Positions 28,701-37,995 are shown, counted from the stretch's first letter. The stretch: DNA of 64,000 bases from Variovorax sp. WS11 (GCF_010499245.1 NZ_JAAGOW010000002.1:434001-498000); one strand, 5' to 3'. Notes: generated by a model not told the origin, from the letters alone. Program-made: numbers and translations.

Positions 28701-29707
28701 CATTCGGTCGAGATGCCGGCGTCCTTGGCCACCTTCTGCCAGTACGGGATCTCGCGCTGGATCTGCGCGGCGAACTGCGCCGGCGTCAGGCCCGCGGGCT
28801 CGGCGCCCTCGCGCAGCAGGAAGGCCTTCATCTCCGGCCCTTCGACGATCTTGTTGATCTCGCTGTTGAGACGCTGAACCACGGCAGGCGGCGTGCCCGC
28901 CGGCGCCAGCATGCCCCACCAGATGCCGAAGCTGTAGCCGGGAATGGCCTGCGCCATCGGCGCCAGCTCGGGCGCGGTGGCCGACGGCTTCGCGCTGGTG
29001 ATGCCGACCGCGCGCACCTTGCCCGAGCGCAGTGCCGGCTGCAGCGAGGGGCCGCTCGCGATCAGCACGTCGACATTGCCGCCCATCAGGTCGGTGGTCG
29101 CGGGCGCCATGCCGCGATAGGGGATGTGGGTGATGAAGACGCCGGCGCTCGACTTGAGCAGCTCGGTCGCGAACTGGTTGGTGCTGCCCGGGCCGGAGGA
29201 AGCGTAGTTGAGCTTGCCGGGCCGCTGCTTGGCCAGCGCCACCAACTCCGCGGGCGTCTTCGCGGGCAGGTCGGCGCGCACCGCGACCACGAAGGGACCC
29301 TGCGCCATCATGGCCACCGGCGCGAAGCTCTTCACCGGATCGAAGGGCAGGCGCGGCTGCACGGCGGCATTGGTGACGAAGCTGGAGGACACCGCCGCCA
29401 GCGTGTAGCCGTCGGCCGGCGCCTTGGCCACGATGCCGGTGCCCAGCGTGCCGCCGGCGCCGGGCTTGTTGTCGATGAGCACCGGCTGGCCCAGCACCTC
29501 CGCCAGGCGCCGGCCGATGGCCCGCGCGAACACGTCGTTGGAACCGCCGGCCGGATAGGGCACGACGATGGTGATCGGGCGCGCGGGCCAGGCCTCCTGC
29601 GCCGAGGCGCCGGCGCAGAAGGCCGCGGCGCCGAGCAGCGCCGCCAGTGCGCCCGCGACGCGGCGCATGCCGATGGGGGAGGAAAGGAAGGGGCCAGCAA
29701 AAGTCAT
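28700..29707 (-). CDS. Bug/TctC-family tripartite tricarboxylate receptor
   Basis: 335 residues. The ATG at 29707 has GGAG upstream; a second ATG 13 codons on would give a shorter signal peptide. Export signal VAGALAALLGAAAFCAGASAQ, then RPITIVVPYPAGGSNDVFARAIGRRLAE and IDNKPGAGGTLGTGIVAKAPADGYTLA. Paralogous to the receptor two genes downstream, so the operon carries two distinct receptors. Confidence 0.9.
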   Translation of the reverse strand: MTFAGPFLSSPIGMRRVAGALAALLGAAAFCAGASAQEAWPARPITIVVPYPAGGSNDVFARAIGRRLAEVLGQPVLIDNKPGAGGTLGTGIVAKAPADGYTLAAVSSSFVTNAAVQPRLPFDPVKSFAPVAMMAQGPFVVAVRADLPAKTPAELVALAKQRPGKLNYASSGPGSTNQFATELLKSSAGVFITHIPYRGMAPATTDLMGGNVDVLIASGPSLQPALRSGKVRAVGITSAKPSATAPELAPMAQAIPGYSFGIWWGMLAPAGTPPAVVQRLNSEINKIVEGPEMKAFLLREGAEPAGLTPAQFAAQIQREIPYWQKVAKDAGISTE

Positions 29708-29758
29708 GTCGTCTCCGGTTTGCTTGTGGTTCGAAATCGATCGGTGCGCTGTGCTCAG

Positions 29759-30631
29759 TCAGCCCTGGGGCAGCAGGCCCAGCCGCCGTGCGTCGGCGAG
29801 CACGGCCTCGGCGCCGCGCACGAAGGGGCCGTCCACCATGCGGCCATCCACCATGTACGCGCCCACGCCGCGGGCCTGCGCATCGCGCGCGGCCTCGACG
29901 ATGCGCAGCGCGCGCTCGATTTCGGCCTGCGGCGGGCGGAACACCTGGTGCGCCAGCGCGATCTGGCTGGGGTGGATGCAGCTCTTGCCCAGGTAGCCGA
30001 GGCGGCGCGCCATCTCGGCCTCGGCCAGATAGCCCGGTGCGTCCTGCACGTCGGCGAAGGCCGCGTCGTAGGCGAACACATTGGCCTCCCCCGCCGCCAT
30101 GCGCATCGCGAACATCGCCGCGTGTACGTTGGCCGTGTCGCGGCGCGCGATGCCCAGCGGCTCGAAGAGATCGCCGAATCCGAGCTGCAGGCCGGCCACG
30201 CGCGCATGCGCCTGCGCCATTGCGGCGGCCTCGCGCAGGCCGCGCGGTGACTCGACGTTGAGCATCAACCGCACCGGCCGGCTCACGCCGTTGGCACGCT
30301 CGGCCGCCTCCAGCGCAGCCGCGGCGGCGCGCACCTGCTCGACGGACTCGGCCTTGGGCAGGTTCAGCAGGTGCAGGCCCTCGCACACGACGGCCGCGAC
30401 GTCGGCTTCGAAATGCGCCGTGTCGATCGCGTTGACGCGCACGATCAGCGTCTTGCCCGAGGCCTGCGCGGCCGGCGAGCGCAGCAGCTCGCCGATCAGG
30501 CTTCGCGCCTCGGCCTTGCGCTCCTCGGCCACGGCATCCTCGAGATCGAAGGACAGGGCATCGGCGGGGCCCGACAACGCCTTGGTGAAGAGTTCCGGGC
30601 GCGAGCCGGGAACGAAGAGCTTGCTGCGCAT
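29759..30631 (-). CDS. HpcH/HpaI (CitE-type) acyl-CoA lyase
   Basis: 290 residues from the ATG at 30631. The start SKLFVPGSRPELFTKAL, the acidic metal site SFDLEDAVAEERKAEAR and GKSCIHPSQI are signatures of citrate lyase beta/malyl-CoA lyase proteins. In context with a CoA-transferase it probably splits a malyl- or citramalyl-type CoA ester. First gene of a five-gene operon, divergent from a LysR gene. Confidence 0.88.
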   Translation of the reverse strand: MRSKLFVPGSRPELFTKALSGPADALSFDLEDAVAEERKAEARSLIGELLRSPAAQASGKTLIVRVNAIDTAHFEADVAAVVCEGLHLLNLPKAESVEQVRAAAAALEAAERANGVSRPVRLMLNVESPRGLREAAAMAQAHARVAGLQLGFGDLFEPLGIARRDTANVHAAMFAMRMAAGEANVFAYDAAFADVQDAPGYLAEAEMARRLGYLGKSCIHPSQIALAHQVFRPPQAEIERALRIVEAARDAQARGVGAYMVDGRMVDGPFVRGAEAVLADARRLGLLPQG

Positions 30632-30685
30632 GCTTGTCTGTCTCCAGAAGATTTGCGGCCGAGTCTGCGCTCGCGTATCGAAAAG

Positions 30686-30722
30686 AAAAACCACCTGGTG
30701 CTATCTTCAGAAGGTAGTTTTT
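30686..30722. promoter_or_regulatory. Overlapping inverted repeats, LysR operator candidate
   Basis: Two dyads share this gap. Arms AAAAACCACCT (30686-30696) and AGGTAGTTTTT (30712-30722) match at 10 of 11 positions. Inside, CTATCTTC-A-GAAGGTAG (30701-30717) matches at 7 of 8. They end 22 bases before the chosen LysR start and lie 55-90 bases before the HpcH gene. Confidence 0.5.
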
Positions 30723-30744
30723 CTTCATGGTCCGGAGGCACGCC

Positions 30745-31650
30745 TTGAACACCGACTTCCTCAGGAGCTTCGTGGCCGTGGTCGAGCACGGCTCGATGGC
30801 CGAAGCCGCACGCCGGCTCAACCTCACGCCCGCGGCGGTGGGCCAGCAGGTGCGCGCGCTGGAACGGGAGATGGGCACGCCGCTCGTCAAGCGCCTGGGC
30901 CGCACGGTGACGCCCACCGAGTCGGGCGACCGCATCGTCGAGCGCGCCCGCGAGCTGCTGGGCCAGGTGGCCGACCTGCGCACGGTGGCCAACGACGCGA
31001 CGCTGTCGGGCGACCTGCGCCTGGGCGCCGGCCCCAATGCGCTGCTGGGCATGGTGCCGGACATCCTGGCCGGGCTGGTGAAGCGCTATCCGGGCGTGAG
31101 CGTGTACGTGCAGCCCGGCTACTCGATGGACATGCACCCGGCGGTGCAGCGCGGCGAGCTCGATGCCGCCATCGTGCTGCAGTCGCCGGTGGCGCTTCCC
31201 AAGGCCCTGGGCTGGCAGCTGCTGCGCGAGGAGCCGCTGGTGGTGCTGGCGCCCGCCCGATGGGCCAACGCCGATCCGCACGAGCTGCTGGCGACCCAGC
31301 CGCTGATCCGCTACGACCGCACGCAGTGGGGCGGCCGGCAGGCCGAGCAGTACTTGCGCAAGGCCGGCATCAAGCCGCGCGAGCGCTTCGAGCTCAATGC
31401 GCTGGGGGCGATCGCGGTGATGGTGGACCGCGGGCTGGGTGTCTCGCTGGTGCCGGACTGGATTCGGCCCTGGCCCGAAGGATTGCGGCTGGCGCGGATT
31501 CCGCTTCCGCTTCCCTTCGAGCCGCGGCGCCTCGGGCTGATCTGGTCGCGGGCCTCGCTGCGGTTGCGGCTGGTGGAGGCGGTGCGTGGGAGGAGGCGAT
31601 GGCCTTGTTTCCGGTGGGCTGCAGGGGGCGGCGAGGCGTGGGGGCGTTAA
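30745..31650 (+). CDS. LysR family transcriptional regulator
   Basis: 301 residues using TTG at 30745, which has GGAGG six bases upstream and gives the canonical start MNTDFLRSFVAVVEHGSMAEAAR; the ATG at 30727 has no ribosome-binding site. The winged helix is followed by an effector domain with GLGVSLVPD. Divergent from the HpcH operon and very probably its regulator. Its 3' end stops five bases short of where the convergent binding-protein gene would normally end. Confidence 0.88.
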   Translation: MNTDFLRSFVAVVEHGSMAEAARRLNLTPAAVGQQVRALEREMGTPLVKRLGRTVTPTESGDRIVERARELLGQVADLRTVANDATLSGDLRLGAGPNALLGMVPDILAGLVKRYPGVSVYVQPGYSMDMHPAVQRGELDAAIVLQSPVALPKALGWQLLREEPLVVLAPARWANADPHELLATQPLIRYDRTQWGGRQAEQYLRKAGIKPRERFELNALGAIAVMVDRGLGVSLVPDWIRPWPEGLRLARIPLPLPFEPRRLGLIWSRASLRLRLVEAVRGRRRWPCFRWAAGGGEAWGR

Positions 31651-31659
31651 AATGCTCAG

Positions 31660-32652
31660 GAACGGGTAGGACCTGTAGGTGCTCTTGTCGGCGATCACGT
31701 CGGCCTTTCCGATGATCAGCAATCCGCCGCCTGCCCCCTTCTTGACGATCACCTTGTCGTAACCCGGCACGCCCAGGTCCATCCCGTCGGTGATGGGCTT
31801 CTTGTCCAGCAGCAGCTTTGCCACGCGGTTCATCGCCAGGCCGGCGTTCTTCGGGTCCCAGAAGCCGATGCCTTTCACCGCGCCCGATTCGAGCAGCTTG
31901 GCCGTCCGGCTGGGCAGGCCCGTGCCGTAGACGCATGTCTTGCCCTGCAGCCCGGCCTCTTCGACAGCGCGGCCGATGCCGATGACGTCGCTCGACGCCG
32001 AGCCTTGGAAGCCCTTGATGTCGGGGTGCTTCTTCAGGATTTCCCTGGCCTTTTCATATGCCTTGTCCGCGTCGTCGTTGGATTCGTTCAGGGCATCTAC
32101 CAGAAGCATGCCTGCGTGCTTCCTGGCGTTGGCTGCACCGCCATCGGTCCACTGCACATGGGTGCGGCTGCCGCGTGTGCCGACGAAGGAGGTCCACTTG
32201 CCGGCGTGACCCATGCACTGGGCCATGCGCTCGTTCAGGCTGGCACCGAAGGCGGCGTTGTCGAAGGCTTCGATGTCGGCCATGGTGTTCTTCTGGTTGT
32301 CGGCCTCGTGGGTCACCACGACGATGCCGCTCTGCATGGCCCGCCTTGCCACTTCTTCGATGGCCGCCGGATCCGTGGGCACGATGGCGATCGCGTCGAC
32401 CTTTCTGTCCACCGCTTCTTCGATCAACTTGAGTTGCGGTGCCGCGGCCGCTTCGGTCGGCCCGACCTGACTGGTGCTGACACCGGACGAAGATCCACCG
32501 AACGCCTTGACGCCCTCTTCCATCCGCTTGAACCAGGGGATGCCGCTCACCTTGACGATCGTGATGATCGTTTGCTTGTCTTGGGCGGATGCGCTGGCGG
32601 TGGCCATCATGAATGCCAGGGCCACGGCAGAACGGAAAGGTTTCTGGATCAT
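31660..32652 (-). CDS. Sugar/autoinducer-type ABC substrate-binding protein (LsrB/RhaS-like), stop codon lost
   Basis: 331 residues of clear homology from the ATG at 32652, which has GGGAGAGA upstream. Signal peptide ALAFMMATASASAQ; then a periplasmic-binding fold of the LsrB/rhamnose type (VKVSGIPWFKRMEEGVKAFG, IVPTDPAAIEEVARRAMQSGIVVVTHE, GLLIIGKADVIADKSTY). Homologues end about here. A TGA one base out of frame sits at 31656-31658, but the in-frame reading continues 387 more codons to 30496, antisense through the LysR gene, which suggests a one-base insertion or a sequencing error. No permease or ATPase gene is near, so it is an orphan receptor. Confidence 0.75.
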
Positions 32653-32823
32653 CGATGTCTCTCCCATGTCGTTGCAAGGGCTCGAAGTCTAGGGCCTATT
32701 CACATGCAAATCTCAACGCGCCGAGCTCGAGGCGAGGAAGCATGCGGCTCGATCGTTATGGAACCAAAACGAATGAGCCGTCACCTACTTCGGGCTCGTG
32801 AGGCGCACAGCGGGGCCATCACG

Positions 32824-35151
32824 ATGACCAATGAACGTCACGGACAAAACATCATGAACTCTACCCAAAGACAACTTACACCACCGAATGCGAGCACCTC
32901 GCGCCTGCCGCTCACGCTCGATCTGACACAGGCCAGCCCGCCACTACGGCCGGATTTGAAAGAGGTTCTTTCTCCTCGATTGGCCTTGTCGCCAAGGTCC
33001 GATAGACGCTTGCCGCGCATCCAGCCAAGCCAGCCATCCCAGCCGCTCAAGCCTCTGCAGAGTGAGGGCTGCGGCAATCGTTGGAAAGCTGTGCAGGAGT
33101 GCCTGACAGGGATCAAGGGCCTGGAAGTGCACGACACCGAGATCGTTGCAACGGCGCAGCTGGGCGCGACAGCGCTCGACTCCATTGCCAAAGCCATGGA
33201 CTTCTTGCTGGACCTGTGCAACTTCACCGCGGCTGGCACGCTAATACGCATGTGCAGACCGATGGCGCTGCTGAAACTGTTCCAGGAATTCCCCGGTTTG
33301 ATGGCCTGCGACGCGACGGAAGTTCGCGAAGCCATCGACGAGACGTTGGGCATAGGGGCAGGTGGTGCGTTGGCCCGCAAGGACTATTCTCGTTTCTTCA
33401 CGCTACTGTCGTCTTGCTCACCAAAGGCAAGGCCACGCTTTCTGAGCGAGTTGTCGCCGCTCACCAAAAACATGTTCAAGGATTTGGACAACCCCCTGTT
33501 CATCGACGCCGTGCGCATGATGCGGAAACACATCGTGGCGCTGGGTGCGAATGCACGCGAAACAGGGCTGCGCTCGCTTCTGTCGATCGCTGGCGATCTT
33601 GATCCTGCCAAGGCGCTGGCGATGAAATGCCTTGTCTGGCCCGCCTTGACCACCCTGGATCAAAGTCATGGCGATCTCTTCAAGCTGGCACGGCTGCCGG
33701 TCATGACGAGGCGATTGCTTGAGGATTTACCGGGCAGCTTGCGAAGCAGGGTCCTGCGCGTCGCAGTGGACCAAGTGGTGGCGGAGCGCTCCGTCGAGAA
33801 CGTGAATCGCCTGCGCGAACTTGCATCGCTGTCCAACGAAATCGACACACACCTCGCCATCAGGCTGAGATCGCGCATCACGCGGGCGTTGATTGGATTG
33901 CCCGGGCAGTGGGACGAAGCCGCTAGCGAAATTTGCGCGCAGATCGAGGTGGCCTTCAGCGTAGAACTGAGGTTCCAGATCGCACTGGACAAACTCTCTC
34001 CCGCTGATCAAAAGATTCAGCAAATGAGCAATGAGGCTCTGAAGGCCAACGCCAAGGCCCGGGATTTTCGGAACGCGATGCGCGCCGGGAACTTGCACGA
34101 AGCCGCAGAGATGATCCGTGATTCGCAGGACCTCGCGTTTCGCGCCGCGGCCTCAGCAAGACTGCTCGAGGTCGCCGTCGACAAGCTTGCAGAGGTCGGA
34201 ATTCAGGTTCGCGAGCGCCAGAGGACAGAACCGGAAGATGACGAAGCAGCGAAGAAGCAGACCTCGGTGGCGCACGACATCGCGCTCATGCTCGTCGTGA
34301 CCGGCGAGCCGCGCCACAAGGAACTCGCAGCGACGGTCAGCTCGCTGGTCGGGGCACCAAAGTTCATTTCAATGCTGCTTGAAAAACTTGAAGCTCCAGG
34401 CCACGACCTGCGCGGCCGGGTGGCCACTGCACTACCGGCGCTCTGCCATTCCGATCTTTCCTTCGAACTCGACTTCCTCCTGGGGACGGATCAAGGCCAA
34501 CAATGGCTCGCACAAGCGGTGATCGACTACCTGTTGGGGGCGAACTTGAGCGACGCCACCACAGTCGTCCCGGTATTCAAGGCACTCGCGCATCGCGTCG
34601 ATCTTCAGGCTGCCCTCCGGGATTCGAGGCGCCTGGAACAGCGAATGGCGAGTATTCGATTCGACCCTGAGCAGTTGCGTGAATGTGCGACGCATCTGCA
34701 TCAATGGCTTCCCGGCTGGAGGCTGCTGTTGATCATGACGCCGGATTCAAGCCTCTTTCAGGACCGTGATCCGGATCTACGGCTCGCAGTCATGGCCATC
34801 GATGCCGTCGCTGCAAACGCCGAGCCAGGCGGTCCCATAGAGGGCATCGATGGCCTTGCGAGCGCCAGGCTGGACGGCTGGCTGATCCAGAAAGCCCTGA
34901 GTGCCATGCTGCAACGCCGCGTGACCGACAAACCCTTGTTGTCCGACGATGCGTTGAGCAACGTCATGCGCGCGGTTGTAAGGGACAAGGTACTGGCACA
35001 AAGCACGCTCGAGTGGATAGAGAAGTGCCCTCAGGAACAAGGCGTGAGGCTGTACACAGCGCTCGTCAGCCTTCCGCGTGAGAGTCCTCCAGCCGCGTTC
35101 AACGAAAAAGAGTGGGAACAACTATGGAACTTGGCGTCGACGAAGACGTAG
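32824..35151 (+). CDS. Large uncharacterised helical protein with disordered Ser/Pro-rich N-terminus
   Basis: 775 residues from the ATG at 32824; ATGs at 32758 and 32854 (MNSTQRQLTPPN) are alternatives, none with a good ribosome-binding site. I recognise no family. The first 70 or so residues are rich in Ser, Thr, Pro and Gln and look disordered. The rest is almost wholly alpha-helical with many roughly 40-residue helical pairs (LLSIAGDLDPAKALAMK; RLRELASLSNEID; DIALMLVVTGEPRHKEL), suggesting an ARM/HEAT-like solenoid. There is no signal peptide or membrane helix. Its GC is clearly below that of its neighbours, a sign of transfer. A disordered head with a solenoid body is the layout of some type III effectors, but no secretion genes or hrp-type box are visible. 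Confidence 0.75.
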   Translation: MTNERHGQNIMNSTQRQLTPPNASTSRLPLTLDLTQASPPLRPDLKEVLSPRLALSPRSDRRLPRIQPSQPSQPLKPLQSEGCGNRWKAVQECLTGIKGLEVHDTEIVATAQLGATALDSIAKAMDFLLDLCNFTAAGTLIRMCRPMALLKLFQEFPGLMACDATEVREAIDETLGIGAGGALARKDYSRFFTLLSSCSPKARPRFLSELSPLTKNMFKDLDNPLFIDAVRMMRKHIVALGANARETGLRSLLSIAGDLDPAKALAMKCLVWPALTTLDQSHGDLFKLARLPVMTRRLLEDLPGSLRSRVLRVAVDQVVAERSVENVNRLRELASLSNEIDTHLAIRLRSRITRALIGLPGQWDEAASEICAQIEVAFSVELRFQIALDKLSPADQKIQQMSNEALKANAKARDFRNAMRAGNLHEAAEMIRDSQDLAFRAAASARLLEVAVDKLAEVGIQVRERQRTEPEDDEAAKKQTSVAHDIALMLVVTGEPRHKELAATVSSLVGAPKFISMLLEKLEAPGHDLRGRVATALPALCHSDLSFELDFLLGTDQGQQWLAQAVIDYLLGANLSDATTVVPVFKALAHRVDLQAALRDSRRLEQRMASIRFDPEQLRECATHLHQWLPGWRLLLIMTPDSSLFQDRDPDLRLAVMAIDAVAANAEPGGPIEGIDGLASARLDGWLIQKALSAMLQRRVTDKPLLSDDALSNVMRAVVRDKVLAQSTLEWIEKCPQEQGVRLYTALVSLPRESPPAAFNEKEWEQLWNLASTKT

Positions 35152-35216
35152 ATCTGATCCACAAAGATGGCCTGGCTCGTGTGAACGCGATTGCGCGCCG
35201 ATACGGAGGCCCGGCG

Positions 35217-35251
35217 CCCTCACCCTAGCTCTCTCCCAGAGGGAGAGGGAA
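35217..35251. repeat. Intergenic hairpin repeat, copy 2
   Basis: CTCACCCTAG is followed by a CTCTCCC-AGA-GGGAGAG hairpin. It aligns with the element at 25551-25581 read in reverse. It lies between two convergent genes and could end transcription from both sides. Confidence 0.6.
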
Positions 35252-35279
35252 CAAGGCGGGGTCGCAGAGAACAAGAGCG

Positions 35280-36608
35280 CTACAGCACCAGCAAGGCCCG
35301 GAAATCGTTGACGTTGGTATGCGTCGGCCCCGTCACGCAGAGATCCCCGATCGCATCGAAGTACCCGTAGGCATCGTTGCGATCCAGGTGGTCGGCCAGT
35401 TTGCGCCCCGCCGCTTCGGCGCGCGCCAGGGTGTCGGGCGTGACGAAAGCGCCGGCGTTGTCTTCCACGCCGTCGATGCCGTCGGTGTCGGCCGCCAGGG
35501 CCCACACCTTCTTCTGTCCCGCCAGCGCGCCCGCGAGACCCAGGCAGAACTCGCCAGCACGGCCGCCGCGGCCCTTGGCTTGGCCTGGCTGGCGCGGCCG
35601 GATGGTGACCGTGGTCTCGCCGCCCGACAGGATCACGCAGGGCTTGGCAAAGGGCGCACTGCGCAGCGCCACGGCGCGCGCCAGTGCGCCATGCACCTTG
35701 CCGACCTCGCGCGACTCGCCTTCCATTTCGTCGCTGAGGATGTGGGCCTCGATGCCGGCTGCACGCGCCGCCGCGGCCGCGGCTTCGAGCGACTGCTGCG
35801 GCGTGGCGATCAGGTGCGTCACATGGCCTTTGAAGATGGCGTCGTCGGGCTTGGGCGTTTCGAGCGCGCCGCTTTCGAGCTGCGCCCGCACGGCCGGCGG
35901 CACCTCGATGCGATAGCGATCGAGGATGGCCAGCGCATCGGCGCAGGTCGTCGCGTCAGGCACGGTGGGGCCGCTGGCGATCACGGCCGGGTCGTCGCCG
36001 GGCACGTCGCTGATGGTGAGCGTCACCACCTTCGCCGGCCCGCAGGCCGCGGCCAGCCGGCCCCCCTTGATGCGCGAAAGATGCTTGCGCACGCAGTTCA
36101 TCTCGCCGATGTGCGCGCCCGATTCGAGCAGTTGCTTGTTGATGCGCTGCTTGTCCGGCAGCGTGAGCCCTTCGGCCGGCAGCGTGAGCAGCGCCGAGCC
36201 GCCGCCGGAGATGAGGCACAGCACCAGGTCGTCGGCCGTGAGGCCCTGCGTCAACGCAAGAATGCGCTCGGCCGCCTTCAGCCCGGCTTCGTCCGGCACC
36301 GGATGCGCGGCCTCGACGATCTCGATGCGCTTCGCCAGGCCCTCGGGCCGCGGCGGGATGTGGTCGTAGCGCGTGACGACCAAGCCCGAGAGCGCCGCAT
36401 CGGCCGGCCACAGGGCCTCCAGCGCCTGCGCCATCGAGCCGCCGGCCTTGCCGGCGCCAAGCACCAGGGTGCGGCCCTTGGGCGGCTTGGGCAGGTGCTC
36501 GCCCATGCTGTCCAGCGGCAGCGCGCGCCGGACCGCGATGCGGTAGAGCTGTTCGAGGAAGTCGCGCGGCGCGGCGTGGGGATCGGGCAGGGCTTGGGAT
36601 GCGTTCAT
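35280..36608 (-). CDS. ttuD: Glycerate kinase (MOFRL family, type II)
   Basis: 442 residues, normal for the family. Features: VLGAGKAGGSMAQALE, the LISGGGSALLTLPAEGLTL loop, SGGETTVTIR and the C-terminal MOFRL segment (AADTDGIDGVEDNAGAFV). It phosphorylates D-glycerate to 2-phosphoglycerate. Next to the urate/allantoin cluster it plausibly finishes use of glyoxylate through tartronate semialdehyde and glycerate, although gcl and the semialdehyde reductase are not in this window. Confidence 0.9.
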   Translation of the reverse strand: MNASQALPDPHAAPRDFLEQLYRIAVRRALPLDSMGEHLPKPPKGRTLVLGAGKAGGSMAQALEALWPADAALSGLVVTRYDHIPPRPEGLAKRIEIVEAAHPVPDEAGLKAAERILALTQGLTADDLVLCLISGGGSALLTLPAEGLTLPDKQRINKQLLESGAHIGEMNCVRKHLSRIKGGRLAAACGPAKVVTLTISDVPGDDPAVIASGPTVPDATTCADALAILDRYRIEVPPAVRAQLESGALETPKPDDAIFKGHVTHLIATPQQSLEAAAAAARAAGIEAHILSDEMEGESREVGKVHGALARAVALRSAPFAKPCVILSGGETTVTIRPRQPGQAKGRGGRAGEFCLGLAGALAGQKKVWALAADTDGIDGVEDNAGAFVTPDTLARAEAAGRKLADHLDRNDAYGYFDAIGDLCVTGPTHTNVNDFRALLVL

Positions 36609-36664
36609 GGGGTTTCGGTCTCCGTTGCCCGATTGTCCACGGCGAGCCGCGGCGCCCGAGCGTG

Positions 36665-37873
36665 CTAATTGGTCTTCGCGCCGCCCTCGAACCACTTGGC
36701 GATCAGGGCGCGCTCGGCGTCGGTCATGCCGGTGGAGTTGTTCATCGGCATGATCTTGGTGACCACCGCCTGCTGGTAGACGCCCTGCGCATGCGCGGTG
36801 ACCTGGTCGGGCGTGTCGAGGCGCACGTTCTTCATCTGCACCTGGGCGCCGTGGCACATGTAGCAGCGCTGCTCCAGCACCTTCTTGACGTCGCCGAAGG
36901 CCACCTTCTGCGACGCGGCGGCGCTGGCCATCGGCGCGGCAGCGGGCTCGGGCCGCATCCAGACGATCGACAGGCCCAGCACCACGACGCCGACCATCGC
37001 GTAGGGCAGCGGGTTGCCCGCATTGCCCAGCTTGAAGCGGTGCCGCACCACGAAGAACTGCCGGATCGCCGCGCCGCCCAGCATGATCAGCAGCAGCACG
37101 ATCCAGTTGTACTTGTGCGTGTAGGTGAAGCTGTAGTGGTTGCTCAGCATCGCGAACAGCACCGGCAGCGTGAAGTAGGTGTTGTGCACGCTGCGCTGCT
37201 TGCCGCGCGCGCCGTGGATCGGGTCGACCGGCCGGCCCTCGCGCAGCGCCTGCACGTTCTTGCGCTGGCCCGGGATGATCCAGAAGAAGACGTTGCCGCT
37301 CATGGTCGTGGCCATCATCGCGCCCACCAGCAGGAAGGCGGCGCGGCCGGCGAACCACTGGCAGGCTAGCCAGGTGGCGAATGCGATGAAGACCGCCACC
37401 AGCACGCCGACGATGGTGTCGCCGTTCTTGCGCTGGCCGAAGATCTGGCAGATGGCGTCGTAGACCATCCAGAAGACGACGAAGAAGGCCAGCGCCACGC
37501 CGATGGCGGCGCCGGGCTGCCAGTCCATCTTGGACTTGTCGATCAGGTAGGTGCTCGCGTTCCACAGATAGGACATCGTGAAGAGCGCGAAGCCGGTGAT
37601 CCAGGTGGAGTAGCTTTCCCAGTAGGACCAATGCAGGTGGTCCGGCAGCTTCTTAGGCGCCAGCGCGTACTTCTGCATGTTGTAGAAGCCGCCGCCGTGC
37701 ACGGCCCACTGCTCGCCGCCGACGCCCTTGTCGAGCGACTCCGGGTCCTGCGGCTTCTCGAGGCTGTTGTCCAGCATCACGAAGTAGAAGGAGGCGCCGA
37801 TCCAGGCGATGGCGGTGATGACGTGGACCCAGCGCAGCAGCAGATTGGCCCAGTCGAGGTAGTAGCTTTCCAT
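36665..37873 (-). CDS. puuD: Urate hydroxylase PuuD (membrane protein with cytochrome c domain)
   Basis: 402 residues. Eight or so transmembrane helices (LLLRWVHVITAIAWIGASFYFVML, ALAFFVVFWMVYD and others) form the PuuD membrane domain. The C-terminus carries a haem c motif CYMCH followed by MPMNNSTGMTDAERALIAKWF as the distal Met region. It oxidises urate to 5-hydroxyisourate and passes electrons to the respiratory chain, replacing soluble uricase. A GTGTATACAC palindrome lies 111 bases upstream of the start. Confidence 0.92.
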   Translation of the reverse strand: MESYYLDWANLLLRWVHVITAIAWIGASFYFVMLDNSLEKPQDPESLDKGVGGEQWAVHGGGFYNMQKYALAPKKLPDHLHWSYWESYSTWITGFALFTMSYLWNASTYLIDKSKMDWQPGAAIGVALAFFVVFWMVYDAICQIFGQRKNGDTIVGVLVAVFIAFATWLACQWFAGRAAFLLVGAMMATTMSGNVFFWIIPGQRKNVQALREGRPVDPIHGARGKQRSVHNTYFTLPVLFAMLSNHYSFTYTHKYNWIVLLLIMLGGAAIRQFFVVRHRFKLGNAGNPLPYAMVGVVVLGLSIVWMRPEPAAAPMASAAASQKVAFGDVKKVLEQRCYMCHGAQVQMKNVRLDTPDQVTAHAQGVYQQAVVTKIMPMNNSTGMTDAERALIAKWFEGGAKTN

Positions 37874-37983
37874 GTGCTCAACCTTGGTTTGGACTGCTCA
37901 CCACTGCGGGCGCTGTAAGCAGAGAAAGGGCCGCGAACGCAGGCCCCTTGAAAGGCCTCGCTCCGCTGCGGCTTGTGGACTGG

Positions 37984-37995
37984 AGTGTATACACT
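37984..37995. promoter_or_regulatory. GTATAC-type palindrome upstream of puuD
   Basis: AGTGTATACACT is a perfect 12-base palindrome. Its core GTGTATACAC is identical to the site between uraH and the GntR gene, so the same GntR protein probably controls puuD. Confidence 0.65.

Noticed and set aside
32690..32853. Possible hrp/PIP-type box (TTCG-N15/16-TTCG) before the large orphan protein
   Set aside because: Only one TTCG was found at a useful distance; no second half at the required spacing.
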